Below, in pieces: positions 33,994 through 41,180 of a stretch of DNA of 64,000 nt (its first letter is position 1; every line of letters begins with the position of its first letter). Under the pieces are notes generated by a model. The model searched no databases. It saw only the letters and a program-made list of their open reading frames with translations, and was not told where the DNA came from. Position numbers and translations under genes: made by a program. The stretch is from Planctomycetes bacterium ADurb.Bin069 (GTDB lineage: Bacteria; Planctomycetota; UBA8108; UBA8890; UBA8898): positions 91,956-155,955 of the forward strand of contig MWEK01000002.1 in the NCBI GenBank assembly GCA_002070955.1, given 5' to 3'.

Positions 33994-35442
33994 TCAGCCG
34001 GACGGTTCGGGGTTCCCGGCGGGCGCCTCTTCCGCCGAGCCGGGATCGGACTCGGCATCCGAGGGCGGCGTCAGGCCGTAGGCGCGGATCTTGTTATAGA
34101 GCGTCTTCACGTTGATGCCGAGGGCGCGCGAGGCCCGCATCTTGTTCCACTTGAGCGCCCCGAGGACGTGCTCGATGTGGACGCGCTCCAGGTCCTCGAT
34201 CTTCCAGGACGCGGCCGGCGCGGCCGGACTCGGAGCGGCGGCATCGCCCCCCGAGGCGGCGGCCGCGGGCGCCGCGGCCGCCGGCGGCGACAGATCCAGA
34301 AACTCGGCCAGGTGCGCCGGCTCGATGACGTCGGCGGGGGCCAGGAACAACAGCCGCTCCACCGCGTTCTCCAGCTCCCTGACGTTGCCCGGCCACGGGA
34401 GCCCCTGCATCACGGCGAGCGCCTCGGCGCTGAAGACCTTCGGCGCGACCATGTGCTCCGCGCTGAGCCGGCGCATGAAATGCTCGCTCAGAAGCACGAT
34501 CTCCTCGGGCCGCTCCCGGAGCGCCGGGAGATGCAGGGTGATGACGTTGATCCGATAAAAGAGATCGCTCCGGAAGCGGTTCCGCGCCACTTCGCGCTTC
34601 AGATCCTTGTTGGTCGCCGTGATAACCCGGACGTCGACCTTGATGACCTCGTGGCCGCCGACGCGCCGCAGCTCCTTGCTCTCCAGGAACCGCAGCAGCT
34701 TGACCTGCATCTCCTGGCTCATCTCGCCGATCTCGTCCAGGAAGATCGTGCCCCGGTCGGCCATCTCGAACAAGCCCTTGTGCTGCTTGATCGCCCCGGT
34801 GAAGGAGCCCTTCTCGTGCCCGTAAAGCTGGCTCTCCAGGAGCGGCTCGGGTATCGCGCCGCAGTTGACCTTGACGAAGGGCTTGCGCGCCCGGGGGCTC
34901 CGGGCGTGGATCTGCCCGGCGACCACCTCTTTCCCCGTGCCGCTCTCTCCCTGGATCAGCACGGTGGAATCGGTGGGCGCGATCCTCGTGGCGATGTCGA
35001 AGACCCTCTGCATCGCCTCGTTGGTGCAGATGATTTCCTGCGCTTCGGGCGGCGCGGCGTCCGCGAGGGCCTCGTCCGCCTCCTGCGCGTCCGCCCCGGC
35101 CTGGGGCAGCCCTCCGGGCAGCTCGTCGATCCAGAGCACGTCCCTGGCCCCCGCGCGCATGAAGAGCCGCACCTGCTCCGCGCTCGGCGCGCTCAACGCC
35201 ACGACCGCGGACACCGCCCGCCGCGTCTGCACCAGCATGCCGAGGAGACGCAACGCCTCGGATTCCGGCTTCGCGCCCAGGATGACCCACGCCGGGCGCT
35301 CCACGTGAAAGGCCTCGAGGAACTCACTCGCCGTCTTGACGGCGCGCAGATCCGGCCGCTCCGCCCCGCGCAGCGCCTCCTCCAGGGCCGTGTCGGCCCC
35401 GCACCAGCACAGGAGCGTGTCGGCGAGTTCGGCGGTCTTCAT
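33994..35442 (-). CDS. Sigma54-dependent activator with degenerate receiver domain
   Basis: A 482-residue NtrC-like protein. The N-terminal about 120 residues resemble a receiver fold, but the usual phospho-acceptor strand (..vllD..mP) reads WVILGAKPESE, with no Asp, so classical phosphorylation is unlikely. The AAA+ domain is intact: Walker A GESGTGKE, the sigma54 loop as GSFTGA, Walker B GTIFLDEIGE, and FRSDLFYRINVITLHLPALRERPEE with the Arg finger. The C-terminus has a Fis-type helix-turn-helix (MRASRALGINVKTLYNKIRA). It lies 22 bases downstream of a second, degenerate activator and is probably cotranscribed with it. Confidence 0.88.
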   Translation of the reverse strand: MKTAELADTLLCWCGADTALEEALRGAERPDLRAVKTASEFLEAFHVERPAWVILGAKPESEALRLLGMLVQTRRAVSAVVALSAPSAEQVRLFMRAGARDVLWIDELPGGLPQAGADAQEADEALADAAPPEAQEIICTNEAMQRVFDIATRIAPTDSTVLIQGESGTGKEVVAGQIHARSPRARKPFVKVNCGAIPEPLLESQLYGHEKGSFTGAIKQHKGLFEMADRGTIFLDEIGEMSQEMQVKLLRFLESKELRRVGGHEVIKVDVRVITATNKDLKREVARNRFRSDLFYRINVITLHLPALRERPEEIVLLSEHFMRRLSAEHMVAPKVFSAEALAVMQGLPWPGNVRELENAVERLLFLAPADVIEPAHLAEFLDLSPPAAAAPAAAASGGDAAAPSPAAPAASWKIEDLERVHIEHVLGALKWNKMRASRALGINVKTLYNKIRAYGLTPPSDAESDPGSAEEAPAGNPEPSG

Positions 35443-35464
35443 GGCCGTCGTTCGTCCCTTCCTG

Positions 35465-36406
35465 CTACCACGCCGCGTCGTGCTCCCACGTCTCGCAGTC
35501 CGGATCCGGCTCCTCGATGGGCGCCGCCGGCGTGCTGCTCGGCACCGGCCCGCCGTGCCAGAAGTACGGCGCGAAATCCAGGGGCGCGCCGTCGCTGATG
35601 CGGAAGGTCTGGATGCAGCGCTCGATCTCGTGGAGCGCGCGCCGAATCTCCGGGTCGGCGTTGACGGGCGTGCCCTCGTAGTCGACGATATCGCGCCGCA
35701 CGTGCTCGATTTCGATCCACTGGTATCCGGTTCTGAGCAGGCGCTCCACCTCCTCGATGAGCTCGTCGTAGTTGCCGGGCCAGGGGTAGCTCTCCAGCAC
35801 GCTCACGACGCCGGCGGAGAAGCGCTGGTCCACCGGCATGCCGTCGAGGTACTCGATCACGTCGACGATGTCTTCGAGGCGCTCCCGGAGCGGCGCGACC
35901 TTCACGACCGACGCGGCGATGCGCTCCCACAGCTCGCCGAGAAACGCGCCGCCGCGCACGTACAGCTCCAGTTCCTTGTCCGTGCCGCACAGCAGGCGCA
36001 CGTCCGCTCGCTTGCGCGGCCCGAGCTCGCCGGCGGTGTATTCGCCGCTTTTCAGGAAGCTCAAGAGCCGCTCTTGGAGCGACACCACCATCTCCTCGGG
36101 ATGCACCAGATACAGCGTCCCGCGGTTCGCGCGGGCCAGCAGCGCCGTCCCGGGCCGCTCCGCGCCGCCGAAAATGATGGCGGCGAGATCCTCGGGAAAG
36201 AAGCGCCCGCAGTCCACCATCCGGAAGGGTCCGCGCCGGCGCGGGCCCTGGGCGTGGATCGTGCGGGCGCACAGCTCCTTCCCGGCGCCGGCCTCGCCGC
36301 TCAAGAGCACGCCGCCCGTGCCCACCGCCACCCGCGCCGTCTCCTTGCGGAGCAGCGCGGTGAAACGACTCTGTCCGACGATACGGAAACGTGCGGCGGA
36401 TGTCAT
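35465..36406 (-). CDS. Degenerate sigma54-activator-like AAA protein (probable pseudo-ATPase)
   Basis: The 313-residue protein aligns by eye with sigma54 activators. Walker A is GEAGAGKE, and IHAQGPRRRGPFRMVDCGRF matches the conserved IH..S.R...PFv.vnCg. The GAFTGA loop is missing: IFGGAERPGTALLARANRGT replaces it. Walker B reads TLYLVHPEE instead of TLFLDEIGE, losing the catalytic acids, and the first Arg-finger arginine is lost (AFLGELWERI). There is no C-terminal DNA-binding domain. It should therefore neither hydrolyse ATP normally nor contact sigma54. GGAAGAAGGA precedes ATG 36406. An inhibitory or adaptor partner for the adjacent intact activator is the likely role (inference). Confidence 0.75.
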   Translation of the reverse strand: MTSAARFRIVGQSRFTALLRKETARVAVGTGGVLLSGEAGAGKELCARTIHAQGPRRRGPFRMVDCGRFFPEDLAAIIFGGAERPGTALLARANRGTLYLVHPEEMVVSLQERLLSFLKSGEYTAGELGPRKRADVRLLCGTDKELELYVRGGAFLGELWERIAASVVKVAPLRERLEDIVDVIEYLDGMPVDQRFSAGVVSVLESYPWPGNYDELIEEVERLLRTGYQWIEIEHVRRDIVDYEGTPVNADPEIRRALHEIERCIQTFRISDGAPLDFAPYFWHGGPVPSSTPAAPIEEPDPDCETWEHDAAW

Positions 36407-36568
36407 TCCTTCTTCCCCGTTGCAGGTCCGTGCGAGGCGCGGCTTCGCGGCGCCGCGAAACGCGCGTCCACGCATGTGCACGGACCGGCCCTTCTCAACG
36501 CGATCCCCCGGCGATGCGGTTCTTTCAGACCCTTCTGCCCGCGGGCAGGCGTGTGGTGTATCCTGCAA

Positions 36569-36597
36569 AATCTACGATGCGGGGAGGGCGGCGTCAA
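36569..36597 (-). promoter_or_regulatory. Probable promoter of the activator pair
   Basis: The minus strand reads TTGACG (36597-36592), 17 bases, TAGATT (36574-36569). The leader of about 155 bases contains the 14-base palindrome CTGCCCGCGGGCAG (36535-36548). The rest of the 281-base gap shows no gene. Confidence 0.5.
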
Positions 36598-36687
36598 ACG
36601 CGGGCCGATAAGCGGCGGAGGCGCCGGCCCCCCCGGACGATCGGCGCGGGATCCCGCAGCGCGGGTCCGGCGCACGCCGCGGAGCCC

Positions 36688-38754
36688 TCACGCCGTCTGC
36701 CACTGCAGGCCGTGCAGGCGCGGCGAGCCTAGCACCGCGCCAAGGAAGCTCCACACCGCCTGCGCGACGGCCTCGGCGGCGTCGGCGGAGGCGCTGGTCA
36801 GCTCCTTGGCGCGCGCCGCGACGTCGCGGCGGGCCAACTCGGCCGCGACCGCGTTCTCGCCGGGCGCCGCGCCCTTGAAGCGCTGCTCGCCGCCCCGGGC
36901 GAGCGCCGCATCGCACAGCTCCCGGACGATGCCCAGCGCATCCAGCGTCCGGCCGCTCAGCTCCCACACGGCGCTCCGCCAGACGATTTGGAGCGTGCGC
37001 TCCAACTGCAGCGACGCGATCTGGAGTTCGCAGGCCGGCGGCAGGGGCTCCTCCCGCGCGGCCCGGCCGCAGCGCGCGACGATGGCCGCCGCGACCTTCT
37101 CGTACAAGCCGCGAAACTCCGTCAGGATTCGTTCCAGATCGGTGCTGCAGACGCTGTCGCACTGGATGCGCGCGCGGAGTTCCGCGCGGCGGCCGCCGGC
37201 GGAGGCGGCGGCGCTCGCCTTCTCGTCGGGCCGCTCGGGCAGCGTCAGCCCGGTGCAGCTCGAGAGCTCGTCCCGGTCGACGCCCTCCCACTGCGCATCG
37301 GCGATGGCGGCGCCGGTGAAGTCGGACTCCCGGACGAGCGCGCCCTGGAAGTTGACGCGCGTGAGCTGGGTGTTCTCGAAGCGCACCCCCACCATCTGGC
37401 CGTCGCGCAGGTCGCAGTCCTCCAGCACCGCGCCGCGCAGGTCGGCCATATCCAGCGTCGCGCCCGCCAGGCGCAGGCGCACGAGCTGCGCCTCCATCAT
37501 GTTGGCGCGGTAGAAATCGCCGCCCGCCAGATCCAGGTCCTGCCACTTGATCTCCTTGAGGAGCGCGCGCTGCCAGGAAGTCGCCTTCACCGCGCACTCG
37601 GCGATGGTGGTGCCGATGACGACGGAGCGGTTGAGCTTGGCGCCCTCCAGGTCGCAGCGCTTGAACTGCGCGCCGGACACGTCGGCGCCCTCCAAATCCG
37701 CGCCCCGGAAGCTGCATTCCTCCACTTGGGCGCCGCGGAGGTTCACATCCTTGATTGCGGCCGACTTCAGCGATGAGCGCTGCAGGACGGCCTTGAAGAG
37801 GTTGGCCCGGAGGAAATCGCCGTCGGTGAGGTCGGCCTCCACGATGCGGCTCCCCCGGCAGACGGCGGCGCGGAAGCGCGCCCCGCGGGCCGTGGCGCCC
37901 GTGAGGTCCGCCTGGCTCAGGTTGGCGCCGGACAAATCGGCCTCCGAGAGGTCCGCGCCCCGCAAGTTCGCTCCCGCGAGGTTGGCTCGCGTGAAATCAC
38001 ACTTCCTGAAATCGATGCGCGCCAGGTTGAACCCCTCGAAGGACACGCGCGCCATGACGGCCCCCGCGAACTTGACGCCGGCGATGCCCTCCTGCGAGAA
38101 GCGCGCCCCTTCCAGGCGCGCTCCCGAGAAATCGACGTCCGTCAGGTCCAACGCCGAGAAGTCGAAGTCGACGAAGCACGCGCCCCGCCAGTCCACCCCG
38201 CTCAACCCCGTGCCCTCGAAGCGCGCGTTCCTGAAGACGGTGTCGCCGAAATCCGCGCCGGCCAGAGTGCAGCGCTTCAGAATCGTGTTGACGAACTGCG
38301 CGCCCTGGAAGTTGACGTGCTCGAGATTGCACGAGAGGAACACGGCGCCGCCGAGATTCGCCCGGGCGAACCGGCCCCCGCGCAGATCGAGCTCGGGAAA
38401 CCGCGCCCGGAACAGATTCGCGCCGGCCAGATCCGCGCCGCCGAGGTTCGTCGCGGTGAAGCTGACGCGCCGCAGATCGGCGCCGGAAAGCTTCGCTCCT
38501 TTGAAGTTGGCCAGCTCGACGTTGGCATCGAGCAGCACCGCCCGGCTCAGATCGGCGCCCTCGAGGTTGGCGCCGAAGAGGCTCGCGCCCTTCAGTCCCG
38601 CGCCGGAGAGATTGGCGCCGCGCAGGTCGGCGCTCTCGAAGTTCGCGCCCTCCAGGTCGGCGCCCGACAGATCGACCCCGCGCAGGTTGAGACCGCTCGC
38701 GCTCTTACGCTTGTTGATCTCGGCGACGACTTCCGCTTTTGCCGGTTGAGCCAT
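36688..38754 (-). CDS. Long pentapeptide-repeat protein
   Basis: The 688-residue protein has a short N-terminal helix (VVAEINKRKSASGLNLRGVD). It is followed by about 90 tandem pentapeptide repeats of the A(D/N)LXX type (about residues 20-480), for example GADLEGANFESADLRGANLS. These should form a right-handed quadrilateral beta-helix. The last about 190 residues are helical, with cysteines (IQCDSVCSTDLERI) and no recognisable domain. No signal peptide or membrane helix is seen, so it is probably cytoplasmic. The repeat stretch is much longer than in Qnr-type gyrase-binding proteins. Function unknown. The start has GGGAG upstream of ATG 38754. Confidence 0.85.
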   Translation of the reverse strand: MAQPAKAEVVAEINKRKSASGLNLRGVDLSGADLEGANFESADLRGANLSGAGLKGASLFGANLEGADLSRAVLLDANVELANFKGAKLSGADLRRVSFTATNLGGADLAGANLFRARFPELDLRGGRFARANLGGAVFLSCNLEHVNFQGAQFVNTILKRCTLAGADFGDTVFRNARFEGTGLSGVDWRGACFVDFDFSALDLTDVDFSGARLEGARFSQEGIAGVKFAGAVMARVSFEGFNLARIDFRKCDFTRANLAGANLRGADLSEADLSGANLSQADLTGATARGARFRAAVCRGSRIVEADLTDGDFLRANLFKAVLQRSSLKSAAIKDVNLRGAQVEECSFRGADLEGADVSGAQFKRCDLEGAKLNRSVVIGTTIAECAVKATSWQRALLKEIKWQDLDLAGGDFYRANMMEAQLVRLRLAGATLDMADLRGAVLEDCDLRDGQMVGVRFENTQLTRVNFQGALVRESDFTGAAIADAQWEGVDRDELSSCTGLTLPERPDEKASAAASAGGRRAELRARIQCDSVCSTDLERILTEFRGLYEKVAAAIVARCGRAAREEPLPPACELQIASLQLERTLQIVWRSAVWELSGRTLDALGIVRELCDAALARGGEQRFKGAAPGENAVAAELARRDVAARAKELTSASADAAEAVAQAVWSFLGAVLGSPRLHGLQWQTA

Positions 38755-38789
38755 GCTACACTCCCTCGAACCGCCATCCCCTCGCATGA

Positions 38790-38818
38790 AGTGTACGCTA
38801 GGGCTCGCGCGCCGGCAA
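38790..38818 (-). promoter_or_regulatory. Promoter of the pentapeptide-repeat gene
   Basis: The minus strand reads TTGCCG (38818-38813), 17 bases, TACACT (38795-38790), about 35 bases upstream of the ATG. It lies just after the terminator of the upstream methyltransferase gene. Confidence 0.5.
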
Positions 38819-38850
38819 AAGCCGCGCTGATGCACGCCGGGGAGGTCCGA

Positions 38851-38880
38851 TAAAGACGCCGGGGCGGGCCGCCCGGCGTC
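38851..38880 (-). terminator. Intrinsic terminator after the methyltransferase gene
   Basis: GACGCCGGG (38855-38863) and CCCGGCGTC (38872-38880) form a perfect 9-bp stem. On the minus strand it is followed by TTTAT. The stem begins in the stop codon of the methyltransferase. Confidence 0.6.
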
Positions 38881-39451
38881 ACTTCACGCAGCGGTAGACG
38901 AAGGCGGGCGGCAAATTGCCCCAACAGACCGGCGAGCGCTCGACCGCGGCGAAGCAGCCCGCGAGCTTGCGGGCGAAGGCGCGGCCCGACGGGAGCAGGA
39001 GGCCCTGGAGATACGCGAAGGTGGCGAAGCGGCCGCCGTCGCGCAGCGCCGCGCACGTGGCGGCGAGCAGTTCGTCCTGGAGCCGGCCGCCGAAGGACGC
39101 CCAGGGCAGGCCGCTCACGATGCAGTCGGCGTGCGACGCGCCCAGCGAGGCGAGGATCGCGCCCACGTTCGCGGCCGAGTCGTTGACGGCGTTCAGACGC
39201 CCGTAGCGGGCGCGGAAGGCCGCGTACATCGCCGGGTTGTTCTCGATGGCGACGAAGAGCGCGCCGGGCCGCAGGCGCGCCAGGATCTCCCCCGTGAAAG
39301 CTCCGCCGCCCGGTCCGTACTCGACCACGGCCGAGGCTCGATGCAGGTCGAGGCCGCGGACCATGGCGCGGGCCAGGGCGCGGGAACTGGGCGCGATCGC
39401 GCCCGTGTTCAGGGGGTGCCGCAGGAATTGAAGCAGGAAGCGTGCCAGCAT
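38879..39451 (-). CDS. SAM-dependent methyltransferase, PmtA/KsgA-like
   Basis: The 190-residue protein resembles small phospholipid N-methyltransferases of the Rhodobacter PmtA type, which share a fold with rRNA adenine dimethylases. Evidence: FLRHPLNTGAIAPSSRALAR at the N-terminus, SAM motif I VVEYGPGGGAFTGEIL, the acidic residue in LFVAIENNP, the motif SGLPWASFG, and a C-terminal SPVCWGNLPPAFVYRC. Methylation of phosphatidylethanolamine is the likely reaction, but this is inferred from the family and a different lipid or cofactor substrate is possible. GGGGAG lies six bases upstream of ATG 39451. Confidence 0.75.
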   Translation of the reverse strand: MLARFLLQFLRHPLNTGAIAPSSRALARAMVRGLDLHRASAVVEYGPGGGAFTGEILARLRPGALFVAIENNPAMYAAFRARYGRLNAVNDSAANVGAILASLGASHADCIVSGLPWASFGGRLQDELLAATCAALRDGGRFATFAYLQGLLLPSGRAFARKLAGCFAAVERSPVCWGNLPPAFVYRCVK

Positions 39452-39462
39452 GCATCGCTCCC

Positions 39463-39503
39463 CGCGGGCGCGGAAACCCGCTTTCCGGACCTCCGCGCCC
39501 GCG
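39463..39503. other. Strong 12-bp hairpin next to a ribosome-binding site
   Basis: CGCGGGCGCGGA (39463-39474) pairs perfectly with TCCGCGCCCGCG (39492-39503). On the minus strand it follows the ThuA/DUF1080 gene and ends directly at the GGGGAG site of the methyltransferase gene. There is no T run, so it is either a weak terminator or a translation-affecting leader hairpin. Confidence 0.45.
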
Positions 39504-39515
39504 CGGGAAGAGCGT

Positions 39516-41060
39516 TCATTTAAGCTCGGGAGACAGCTCCCTGACCTCGAGGTTCTTGAACTTCACGAGCACCTTGGGGTGGTGCATTTGGAAGGCGAAC
39601 AGCCCCTCGGTGTAAAGCTCCTTGCCGTCCGCCGGGCCGAAGTGGTCGATGGCCACCTGGTCGTTGAGAAGGATCACGGTGTGGTCGCCCACGGCGATGA
39701 TGCGCATCCGGTACCAGAAGTCGCCCTGCCGCTCGAGGTCCTCTTTGCGCGCCGCGTCGAAGCCGGTGAGAGCCTTGATGTCGCCGGACCAGATGACCGG
39801 CGCCGCGTAGAAAGTGCCGCTGCGCTTCGGGTCGCCGCCGTGGCTCAGGTTGACCTGGGCCTCGTAGCCGTTCGGCCAGTCCATCCACTTGCCGTTGGGA
39901 AGCAGGTTCTTGTCCTTCGGGCAGCGGAAGTAGAAGCCGCTGTTCCCGTCCCGGCTGATGCAGATCTCCGCCCTGACCTCGAAGTTCCTGTAGCTCTTCT
40001 TGGTGTAGTACAGGTGGCTCGAGCCGGGCGTCCCCTCCGCCGCGTAGCCGGTCAGCACGCCGTCGGGCCCCGCGGTCCAGTGCTTGCGCGTGTCCTTCTG
40101 GTTGCCCGACGTCTCCCAGGCGGCGTCCCAGGCAAGCGGCGACCCGTCGAGGAGCTTCTCCCACCCCGCCTCGAGTTTCTTGTGGCCCACGGCCAGGTTG
40201 GCGTCACCCAACCCGTTGCCCTTGACCAGCCCGACGCGCTCGCCGTCCTTGTTGGCCTTCCAGCCGGCCTGTCTGGCCGCGCCCAGCGCCCACCTGAAGC
40301 CGCCCATGAGGTGGCGCTGGAAGAAGACGTCGTCCCACAACGCGTGCTCGTGGCCCAAGGCGGTGTAGAAGACGCGCCCCTGGCCGTAGGGCTTGCACCA
40401 GGCGATGGCGTAGTCCTGGTCCGCGACGCGGGAGGGCGTGCTCTTGCCCTTGAGGGACGACTTGCTCAGGCTCATGATCACGTGGAGCTTGTCGCGGGAG
40501 TAGTTCTTGAAGGCGTAGATCTCGTCCTTCACCACCCAAGGGGAGGGCACCGGCGCCGCGCAGGGGTGCGATGGGTCTTCGATGTCGATGGTGACCCGCT
40601 CGTTCCAGGGATGGCTCTCGAAGGCCCCCCCGATCATGTCCACGTAGGGCTGCCAGTCCTTGTAGGTGTCCGTGGCGGCGTGAATGCCGATGAAGCCCTT
40701 GCCCCCCTTGATCGCCTCCAGGAGCGCGTTCCGGTCGGCCTCGCTCAGGGGGAACTGAGCCAGGCCGCCCGTGGTGTTCGAGAAACAGATGGCGTCGAAG
40801 TTCTTCAAGCCCTCGGCGGTGATCAGATCGGTCTTGTCGGTGCAGACCACATCGAAGGCGCCCAGCAGCGGGTCCTGCTTGGACTCCTCCGCCAGCTTCT
40901 TGACAATGGGAATCGAGTACTCGCAAGCGGAGTGATGAAAATCCTTGGTCGTCGTCACGTAGAGGATTTTCTTCACCGAGGCGCCTTCCGCCGCGCCCAG
41001 GAACTGTCCGCAGGCCCAGAGGGCCGCGAGGGCCGCCGCCGCCAGACTTCGAAGTTTCAT
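39516..41060 (-). CDS. Exported ThuA + DUF1080 protein
   Basis: The 514-residue protein has a signal peptide (LAAAALAALWACGQFLGAAEG). A ThuA domain follows (about 30-240): ILYVTTTKDFHHSACEYSIP, KGGKGFIGIHAATDTYKDW and GQGRVFYTALGHEHALW. A DUF1080 / 3-keto-disaccharide hydrolase domain (about 290-514) has the concanavalin-like pattern NSGFYFRCPKDK and WNGYEAQV-type strands. Such fusions are typical of Planctomycetota and Verrucomicrobiota and are linked to oxidised-sugar metabolism. A Gfo/Idh oxidoreductase that could feed this pathway is encoded at 21.1 kb. GGAGGAAAC precedes ATG 41060. Confidence 0.88.
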   Translation of the reverse strand: MKLRSLAAAALAALWACGQFLGAAEGASVKKILYVTTTKDFHHSACEYSIPIVKKLAEESKQDPLLGAFDVVCTDKTDLITAEGLKNFDAICFSNTTGGLAQFPLSEADRNALLEAIKGGKGFIGIHAATDTYKDWQPYVDMIGGAFESHPWNERVTIDIEDPSHPCAAPVPSPWVVKDEIYAFKNYSRDKLHVIMSLSKSSLKGKSTPSRVADQDYAIAWCKPYGQGRVFYTALGHEHALWDDVFFQRHLMGGFRWALGAARQAGWKANKDGERVGLVKGNGLGDANLAVGHKKLEAGWEKLLDGSPLAWDAAWETSGNQKDTRKHWTAGPDGVLTGYAAEGTPGSSHLYYTKKSYRNFEVRAEICISRDGNSGFYFRCPKDKNLLPNGKWMDWPNGYEAQVNLSHGGDPKRSGTFYAAPVIWSGDIKALTGFDAARKEDLERQGDFWYRMRIIAVGDHTVILLNDQVAIDHFGPADGKELYTEGLFAFQMHHPKVLVKFKNLEVRELSPELK

Positions 41061-41132
41061 CCTGTTTCCTCCCGGCCGCAAGGCCGTGTTCGCGCCTGGG
41101 CGCCGCCCGGGCGGCGCCTGAATCACCCCCTC

Positions 41133-41162
41133 ACTATACGGCGTCGGACCGGCTGGGATCAA
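41133..41162 (-). promoter_or_regulatory. Probable promoter of the ThuA/DUF1080 gene
   Basis: The minus strand reads TTGATC (41162-41157), 18 bases, TATAGT (41138-41133), giving a leader of about 65 bases. Confidence 0.5.
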
Positions 41163-41180
41163 GAGCGAACGCCCGGATTG

